A DNA stretch of 56,499 nucleotides, taken from positions 1 to 56,499 of the forward strand of contig JAGAFR010000008.1 in the NCBI GenBank assembly GCA_017612555.1. The letters run 5' to 3'. A model generated the notes under the pieces. That model was not told where the DNA came from. It did not search any database and was given only the letters and a program-made list of their open reading frames with translations. The DNA is from Lachnospiraceae bacterium (GTDB lineage: Bacteria; Bacillota; Clostridia; Lachnospirales; Lachnospiraceae). Position numbers and translations under genes: made by a program. Below, piece after piece: positions 51,827 to 56,499 of this stretch. Position 1 is the first letter of the stretch. Each line of letters opens with the position of its first letter.

Positions 51827-52711
51827 ATGGAAAAGGCTATTCAAGGATTCATAACTTATTTACATAACGTCAAGAAAAAATCCCTGAACACGGAACTTTC
51901 ATATAAAAGAGATCTAAGCAAGATGCAGGATTACTTCAAGGGCATCGGTATTTTTGATGTCAAGGATGTAAGCGAAGATGCGCTTGCTAAGTATGTCGAG
52001 TATCTTAATGAGAGCGGATTTGCCGCAGCGACCGTATCAAGGTCTGTTGCATCGGCAAAAGCTTTTTTCCATTATTGTGCCAACGAAGGCCTGATCGTAA
52101 AGGATCCTACCGGAGTGCTCAAGGCTCCCAAGATAGAAAAGAAGCTGCCTGAGATACTGACGATGGATGAAGTTACGAGACTCCTTGAGCAGCCCAAGGG
52201 TGACACACCCAAAGAGATCAGGGACAAGGCAATGTTAGAACTCCTGTATGCAACGGGCATAAGGGTTTCGGAGCTTATGAACCTTGAGATATCGGATGTT
52301 AACATGCAGATGTGCTACATCACCTGTAAGGATGCAAATAAAGAGCGTGTGATACCTTTCGGAAGAGAGGCAAAGCATGCGCTTGAGAGATATATGAACG
52401 GCGGAAGAGAAGCGATCGTGGAAGACCCCACGTCCAAAGTACTGTTCGCCAACATATCGGGTCAGAAGATGAGCCGCCAGGGATTCTGGAAACTGATCAA
52501 GTATTACGCCAAGAAAGCAAAAATAACAGCTGATATTACACCCCATACGCTGCGTCATTCATTTGCGGCGCATCTCGTGGAGAACGGTGCGGATCTCCGC
52601 GCGGTCCAGGAGATGCTCGGTCACTCCGACATATCTACAACGCAGATATATGCCACGATGAATCACAACAAGATCAGGGAAGTATACGCGAAGGCTCATC
52701 CGAGAGGATAG
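51827..52711 (+). CDS. xerD: Tyrosine recombinase, XerC/XerD type
   Basis: A 294-residue site-specific recombinase with a SAM-like N-terminal core-binding domain (residues 1-90) and a catalytic domain. The catalytic set is visible: Arg in ATGIRVSELM, Lys in CKDANKERVIPF, His-x-x-Arg in HTLRHSFAAH, His in LGHSDISTTQIY and its Tyr nucleophile. Length and lack of neighbours of mobile type point to the chromosomal Xer system that resolves dimers at dif. GGAGG is 11 bases from ATG. Its end overlaps the convergent PHP gene by 16 bases. Confidence 0.9.
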   Translation: MEKAIQGFITYLHNVKKKSLNTELSYKRDLSKMQDYFKGIGIFDVKDVSEDALAKYVEYLNESGFAAATVSRSVASAKAFFHYCANEGLIVKDPTGVLKAPKIEKKLPEILTMDEVTRLLEQPKGDTPKEIRDKAMLELLYATGIRVSELMNLEISDVNMQMCYITCKDANKERVIPFGREAKHALERYMNGGREAIVEDPTSKVLFANISGQKMSRQGFWKLIKYYAKKAKITADITPHTLRHSFAAHLVENGADLRAVQEMLGHSDISTTQIYATMNHNKIREVYAKAHPRG

Positions 52712-53523
52712 AGGACAGGCTTCCTGTCGATAAATATCGCATGATATTTAAAACCGCATTCGAGGAGGATCTTTTCGATGCGTTCGAACTCGAAACACAT
52801 GAACTGCGGTGTATGAGCATCGCTTCCTATAGTAACGAGCTCACCGCCGAGACTTTTATATTTTTTAATTATATCAACACACGGATTCGGTTCGCCGAGT
52901 CCGTTTTTGTATCCGCCGGAATTGACTTCGAGCGCGATGTTCTTTTCGATGATCATATTTAAGATCTGATCGATGTATTCACTGTATTTTTCATAAGTAT
53001 ACTCTTTGTTCTTGTTCGGGCCGTATCTTACGACATAATCCATGTGTCCGATGACATCAAAATCGGAGAATGACTTAAGACATTCAATGGTCTCGGTAAA
53101 ATACTCTGTGTAGGCTTCCTGCTCACTCCTTCCTTCGAAGAAAGTCGGGTAGTAAGGGTCGACGTTTTTGGGATTGTGCATTGAACCGATCACGAGATCG
53201 AAAGGGTGGCTTTTTACATAATTCTGCTGCCAATCGGCCAGCCACGGCTGCAGACCGAGCTCCACGCCCCACAGGAGCCGGATCTTATCGCCGTATTTTT
53301 CCTTCATCTCCAGGAACCCCTTCCTGTATGCATCCGTATCAAGGAGGAATTCCGTGGGAAGAGAAGGGTCTCTTTTCGGATCGATGGGGTAATCCTTATC
53401 CATGTGCTCGGTAAAGCACAATGTATCAAGACCGCGGGATATTGCTTCAAGGATCATAGTCTCCATCGGAGATTCGCAGTCGGTCGAATATGTTGTATGT
53501 GTGTGAATATCTGCTTTTATCAT
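52696..53523 (-). CDS. PHP-domain histidinol-phosphatase-like protein
   Basis: A 275-residue PHP phosphoesterase. ADIHTHTTYSTDC (H-x-H), CFTEHMD, the IGSMH segment and TIGSDAHTP provide the metal-binding His/Asp/Glu set of the trinuclear site. The size and motifs match HisK/HisJ-type histidinol-phosphate phosphatases, the penultimate step of histidine synthesis, but other phosphoesters are possible. No ribosome site precedes the ATG and the promoter is only about 10 bases away, so the mRNA looks nearly leaderless. Confidence 0.87.
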   Translation of the reverse strand: MIKADIHTHTTYSTDCESPMETMILEAISRGLDTLCFTEHMDKDYPIDPKRDPSLPTEFLLDTDAYRKGFLEMKEKYGDKIRLLWGVELGLQPWLADWQQNYVKSHPFDLVIGSMHNPKNVDPYYPTFFEGRSEQEAYTEYFTETIECLKSFSDFDVIGHMDYVVRYGPNKNKEYTYEKYSEYIDQILNMIIEKNIALEVNSGGYKNGLGEPNPCVDIIKKYKSLGGELVTIGSDAHTPQFMCFEFERIEKILLECGFKYHAIFIDRKPVLYPLG

Positions 53524-53533
53524 AGCGAATCAT

Positions 53534-53562
53534 AGTATAACAAATCCGCGACGTCGAAACAA
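53534..53562 (-). promoter_or_regulatory. Promoter of the PHP phosphatase gene
   Basis: On the minus strand TTGTTT (53557-53562) and TATACT (53534-53539), spacing 17. The predicted start is about 4 bases before the ATG at 53523. Confidence 0.6.
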
Positions 53563-53565
53563 TAA

Positions 53566-53594
53566 TTGCTTTTGGTACGTCCGGATGATATAAT
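53566..53594 (+). promoter_or_regulatory. trpEG promoter
   Basis: TTGCTT (53566-53571) and TATAAT (53589-53594), spacing 17. Divergent from the PHP gene, -35 boxes 3 bases apart. The leader is about 26 bases: too short for a T-box or leader peptide. Confidence 0.65.
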
Positions 53595-53626
53595 TCGTTC
53601 CTGAAAAATCGCGGGAGGATGCGTCG

Positions 53627-55159
53627 ATGGACAGATATACACCTTCGATAGATGAGGCAGTTAAATTTGCCGGGCAGTACAATTACATGCCGGTAAAAAG
53701 AGAGATATTTTCCGATATCTGCACTCCGATACAGGCACTTAGGAAACTGCGGGCAGTCAGTGACCACGTGTTCATGCTTGAGAGTGTGGAAAATCAGGAG
53801 AACTGGGGCAGATACACGTTTCTCGGATTTAATCCGAGACTTTGTTTTACATGTCTTAACGGACACCTTACCGTTACAAGGGATGACGGTGCGGTTGTGG
53901 ATGATCTTACCATCCGGCATCCGGGTGAATACATTAAGGATATAGTCAAGAAATATAAAAGTCCGATGATTGAGGATTTTCCGTCGTTTACCGGTGGACT
54001 CGTCGGATATTTTGCATATGACTACATCAAATACAGTGAGCCTTCGCTGAATCTGTACGCAGAGGATGAAGAGCATTTCAAGGATATGGATCTGATGCTC
54101 TTTGACAAAGTCATTGCATTCGATAATGTCAAGCAGAAGATAGTGATCATAGCCAATGTCAAGATCGCCGACAGAGAGGCGGTGCTGCTTGCGGGGCAGG
54201 ACGATTATGTTCCCGATGAGGCGGGGATCCGGGCCGATTATGAAAGGGCCGTTAAGGATATAGATGAGATAGCGCAGATCCTCACAAACGGTAAAGAAGC
54301 CGACATTGAAAAAGGACGAATGACTTCTTCCTACAGAGCGCTGTTTGATAAAGATGAGTTCTGCAAAATGGTAAACCGGGGCAAGGATCATATACGTGAA
54401 GGAGATATTTTCCAGGTAGTACTCAGTAACCGTCTTGAGGCTGATTTTTCAGGGAGTCTCTTTGATATGTACAGAATGCTTCGCACGATCAACCCGTCGC
54501 CTTACATGTTCTATTTTTCGGGTGATGACGTTGAGGTTGCGGGCGCTTCGCCTGAGACGCTTGTAAAGATCAAGGACGGGTATGTTCATACTTTTCCTCT
54601 TGCCGGAACAAGAAGAAGAGGAGCCAATGAGAAGGAAGATAAAGAGCTGGAAGCAGAGCTTCTTTCCGATGAGAAGGAGTGCGCAGAGCACAACATGCTC
54701 GTTGACCTGGGGAGAAACGACATCGGACGTATTAGTGAGTTCGGTACCGTTGAGGTTGAAAAATATATGTCGATCGAGCGGTTTTCACATGTGATGCATA
54801 TCGGCTCGACCGTAAAGGGAAAGCTCAGAGAAAGGCTCGGTCAGCTGGATGCGATAGATGCGATCTTGCCGGCGGGAACGCTTTCGGGTGCACCCAAGAT
54901 AAGAGCGTGTGAGATCATCAATGAGCTCGAGAACAACAAGCGCGGGATATACGGAGGCGCTATAGGATATATAGATTTTATGGGTAATCTCGATACCTGT
55001 ATCGCGATACGTATTGCATTTAAGAAAAACGGCAAAGTGTTTGTCAGGAGCGGTGCCGGAATAGTGGCCGATTCCGTTCCGGAAAACGAATACGAAGAAT
55101 GTCTCAACAAGGCCAAGGCAGTCATGACGGCCATTGAGAAGGCGCAGGAGATGGACTGA
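53627..55159 (+). CDS. trpE: Anthranilate synthase component I
   Basis: A 510-residue chorismate-utilising enzyme making anthranilate with TrpG ammonia. The N-terminal part carries FMLESVENQENWGRYTFLG, whose MLES corresponds to the LLES tryptophan-feedback motif. The catalytic core includes GDIFQVVLSNR, INPSPYMFYF, FPLAGTRRRG, DLGRNDIGRI and AGTLSGAPKIRA. Feedback residues favour TrpE over PabB. GGGAGG before ATG. The amidotransferase gene follows directly. Confidence 0.95.
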   Translation: MDRYTPSIDEAVKFAGQYNYMPVKREIFSDICTPIQALRKLRAVSDHVFMLESVENQENWGRYTFLGFNPRLCFTCLNGHLTVTRDDGAVVDDLTIRHPGEYIKDIVKKYKSPMIEDFPSFTGGLVGYFAYDYIKYSEPSLNLYAEDEEHFKDMDLMLFDKVIAFDNVKQKIVIIANVKIADREAVLLAGQDDYVPDEAGIRADYERAVKDIDEIAQILTNGKEADIEKGRMTSSYRALFDKDEFCKMVNRGKDHIREGDIFQVVLSNRLEADFSGSLFDMYRMLRTINPSPYMFYFSGDDVEVAGASPETLVKIKDGYVHTFPLAGTRRRGANEKEDKELEAELLSDEKECAEHNMLVDLGRNDIGRISEFGTVEVEKYMSIERFSHVMHIGSTVKGKLRERLGQLDAIDAILPAGTLSGAPKIRACEIINELENNKRGIYGGAIGYIDFMGNLDTCIAIRIAFKKNGKVFVRSGAGIVADSVPENEYEECLNKAKAVMTAIEKAQEMD

Positions 55160-55160
55160 T

Positions 55161-55817
55161 ATGGCAAAAAAGAGTATTAAAAGGATACTGCTCATAGACA
55201 ATTACGACAGCTTTTCGTATAACCTCTACCAATATATAGGTGAGATCTGCACCAAAAAGTGGGGGAGCTGCTCGTCGACCATGTCAAACCCGAGAGTCTT
55301 TACCGGAGATTCATATGAGCTTCGGACTATAAGAAATGATGAGATGAGCGTGGAGGCGATCAGGGATTACGATCCGGGTGTCATCATAATATCACCGGGC
55401 CCGGGGAGACCTTCCGATGCAGGCGTGTGTGAAGAGGTCATCCTCAAACTCGGGGGGAGTGTTCCGATCCTCGGAGTATGTCTCGGTCATCAGGCGATAT
55501 GCGAAGCATACGGAGGAACGATCACCTATGCCAACGAGCTCATGCACGGCAAGCAGTCTGAGGTAAGCCTCGACACTTCTTCTCCGATATTTGCCGGACT
55601 TGAGACAAGAGTAAAAGTTGCAAGGTACCACTCACTTGCCGCGGCTGCGGATGATCTTCCCGATTGTTTAAAGGTCATTGCCAAGACCGGAGACGATCAG
55701 ATAATGGCAGTATCCCACAGGGAATATGAGCTGTTCGGGCTGCAGTTTCATCCCGAATCCATACTTACGCCTCAGGGTAAGAAGATGATGGAAAATTTCC
55801 TGAGTCTGGCAGGGTGA
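55161..55817 (+). CDS. trpG: Anthranilate synthase component II (glutamine amidotransferase)
   Basis: A 218-residue class I amidotransferase that supplies ammonia to TrpE. ILLIDNYDSFSYNLYQ, the nucleophile in GVCLGHQAI and the catalytic His-x-Glu in LQFHPESIL are intact. After YIGEI there is an insertion of about 22 residues (TKKWGSCSS through VFTGDSYE) before the usual RNDE segment, not seen in typical TrpG/PabA. The ATG at 55161 begins at the family start; an in-frame ATG at 55134 lies inside trpE. The same subunit may also serve pABA synthesis for the folate genes (inference). Confidence 0.93.
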   Translation: MAKKSIKRILLIDNYDSFSYNLYQYIGEICTKKWGSCSSTMSNPRVFTGDSYELRTIRNDEMSVEAIRDYDPGVIIISPGPGRPSDAGVCEEVILKLGGSVPILGVCLGHQAICEAYGGTITYANELMHGKQSEVSLDTSSPIFAGLETRVKVARYHSLAAAADDLPDCLKVIAKTGDDQIMAVSHREYELFGLQFHPESILTPQGKKMMENFLSLAG

Positions 55818-55834
55818 GAACGGAGGCAGATACG

Positions 55835-56050
55835 ATGACTCTTAGTGAAGCGATCGCTGAATGCGAAAGAAATGCCAGAAGATATGAATCAAGATCAGAA
55901 GAGATACTAAAGCATGGGGGAGGAGCTGCCGGTATTTCTATTGAGCAGGCAAAAATGAACCTTCAATACGCAAAAGATCAGAGGCAGATCAAGGAATGGC
56001 TGCGTGAATTGCAGAAGTACCGTTGGATGAACCACATGGATTCGGAGTGA
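55835..56050 (+). CDS. Small hypothetical protein
   Basis: A 71-residue charged, helical protein (SEAIAECERNARRYESRSEE, then NLQYAKDQRQIKEWLRELQ) with a Gly-rich turn between two helices. It resembles small helical-hairpin proteins of unknown role often found in clostridial genomes and phages. The ATG at 55835 follows GGAGG; an in-frame GTG at 55814 overlaps trpG. It is likely the last gene of the trpEG transcript. Confidence 0.6.
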   Translation: MTLSEAIAECERNARRYESRSEEILKHGGGAAGISIEQAKMNLQYAKDQRQIKEWLRELQKYRWMNHMDSE

Positions 56051-56084
56051 TGCGGTCGGCATAGTTGATCCCGTAAAAATCTTC

Positions 56085-56113
56085 TTTACAGTACAGGACT
56101 AAAGGTCTATAAT
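56085..56113 (+). promoter_or_regulatory. gap promoter
   Basis: TTTACA (56085-56090) and TATAAT (56108-56113), spacing 17, with a leader of about 57 bases ending in AGGAGG. Confidence 0.7.
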
Positions 56114-56176
56114 ATTCGTGCTGTGCAATGAATAAGAGTTAATAGTTTAAATTTAATTATTTAGGAGGAAAATAAC

Positions 56177-56499
56177 ATGGCAGTAAAAGTAGCAATCAAT
56201 GGTTTTGGTCGTATCGGCCGTCTTGCTTTCAGACAGATGTTCGGCGCAGAAGGATTTGAGATCGTAGCTATCAACGATCTTACATCTCCCGAGATGCTCG
56301 CTCATCTTCTTAAGTATGACAGCACACAGGGACGTTACGCTCTTTGCGACAAGGTTACATTCGGTGAGGATTCTATCAGCGTTGACGGCAAGAAGATCAC
56401 GATCTACAAGGAAGCTGATGCTAAGAACCTTCCTTGGGGCAAGCTCGGTGTAGACGTTGTTCTTGAGTGTACAGGTTTCTATACAAGCAAGGATAAGGC
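56177..56499 (+). CDS. gap: Glyceraldehyde-3-phosphate dehydrogenase (N-terminal part, cut by window end)
   Basis: The first 107 residues of GAPDH, the NAD-dependent glycolytic enzyme. [16 protein letters not shown] is the Rossmann NAD loop, [21 protein letters not shown] the second family signature and [14 protein letters not shown] the end of the visible part; the catalytic Cys lies beyond the window. AGGAGG is 8 bases from ATG. Codon choice is that of a highly expressed gene. Confidence 0.97.
   Translation, partial: MAVKVAINGFGRIGRLAFRQMFGAEGFEIVAINDLTSPEMLAHLLKYDSTQGRYALCDKVTFGEDSISVDGKKITIYKEADAKNLPWGKLGVDVVLECTGFYTSKDK

Noticed and set aside
51827-52711. Tyrosine recombinase as the integrase of a mobile element
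   Set aside because: Length and motifs are of the chromosomal XerC/D type and no att repeats or cargo genes are visible around it.
53447-54391. Long minus-strand open frame opposite trpE
   Set aside because: Complement of conserved trpE sequence; its translation has no recognisable domain.
1-56499. CRISPR arrays, tRNA or rRNA genes
   Set aside because: No regularly spaced direct repeats, no GGTTCGA-type tRNA T-loops with acceptor stems, and no rRNA signatures seen on either strand by eye.

Overview
The window looks like a chromosome segment of a low-to-mid G+C Firmicute, most likely a clostridium of the Lachnospiraceae type. This is inferred, not proven. The reasons are strong AGGAGG ribosome sites, the gene order D-Ala carboxypeptidase - dGTPase - dnaG - rpoD - trmK, RNase Y, a TGS-domain uridine kinase, a class A RNase P RNA, Gram-positive GAAC-N4-GTTC LexA boxes at recA, and a PyrB/PyrI pair. 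There is no prophage, CRISPR array, rRNA or tRNA that I can see.

Layout. 0-6.2 kb is a patchy accessory stretch: an aminotransferase, GNAT enzymes, a truncated ArsC-like gene, an inverted SRAP/GNAT pair, a HicAB toxin-antitoxin module, an HXXEE membrane protein, an MBL hydrolase and a VOC protein, with two visibly decayed reading frames. 6.4-15.2 kb is a compact sulfur island of ten genes on the + strand: an O-acetylhomoserine/serine sulfhydrylase-like PLP enzyme, a JAMM peptidase, a ThiS-ThiF-rhodanese fusion, a Family 2A encapsulin shell protein, its cysteine desulfurase cargo with a long disordered N-terminus, a free ThiS-like carrier, a free ThiF/MoeB E1, a second JAMM peptidase, a TusA-like protein and a serine O-acetyltransferase. 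15.3-24 kb is the housekeeping replication/sigma block ending in rnpB. 24-36.6 kb holds a hybrid histidine kinase, proA, a nitroreductase, pyrBI, a folate operon (folC, an HD protein, folP, a folB-folK fusion), a DUF5050-like protein, recA and recX. 36.7-43.2 kb is a BMP-type nucleoside ABC importer followed by rny. 43.3-56.5 kb has a paralogous pair of small secreted helical proteins flanking a CBS-type pyrophosphatase, thrH, a housekeeping nifS-nifU pair, hemolysin III, a type Ic-like aminotransferase, a Nudix hydrolase, a Xer recombinase, a PHP phosphatase, trpEG and the start of gap.

How the sulfur genes fit together (inference). Serine acetyltransferase makes the acceptor. The encapsulated desulfurase mobilises sulfur from cysteine. 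The rhodanese domain and TusA-like protein relay it. The E1 enzymes load it as a thiocarboxylate on ThiS-like carriers whose C-termini are trimmed by JAMM peptidases. The sulfhydrylase passes it to an O-acetyl amino acid. This joins two known themes, the Family 2A encapsulin/cysteine desulfurase compartment and protein-thiocarboxylate amino-acid synthesis, in one transcription unit. The metY promoter shares an operator-like dyad with the nifS promoter about 41 kb away.

A second theme is structured repeats. Four copies of a two-hairpin element are dispersed here, one of them inside the P12 region of RNase P RNA, and a TGTCACGA...TCGTGACA palindrome brackets rnpB and also lies before the encapsulin gene.
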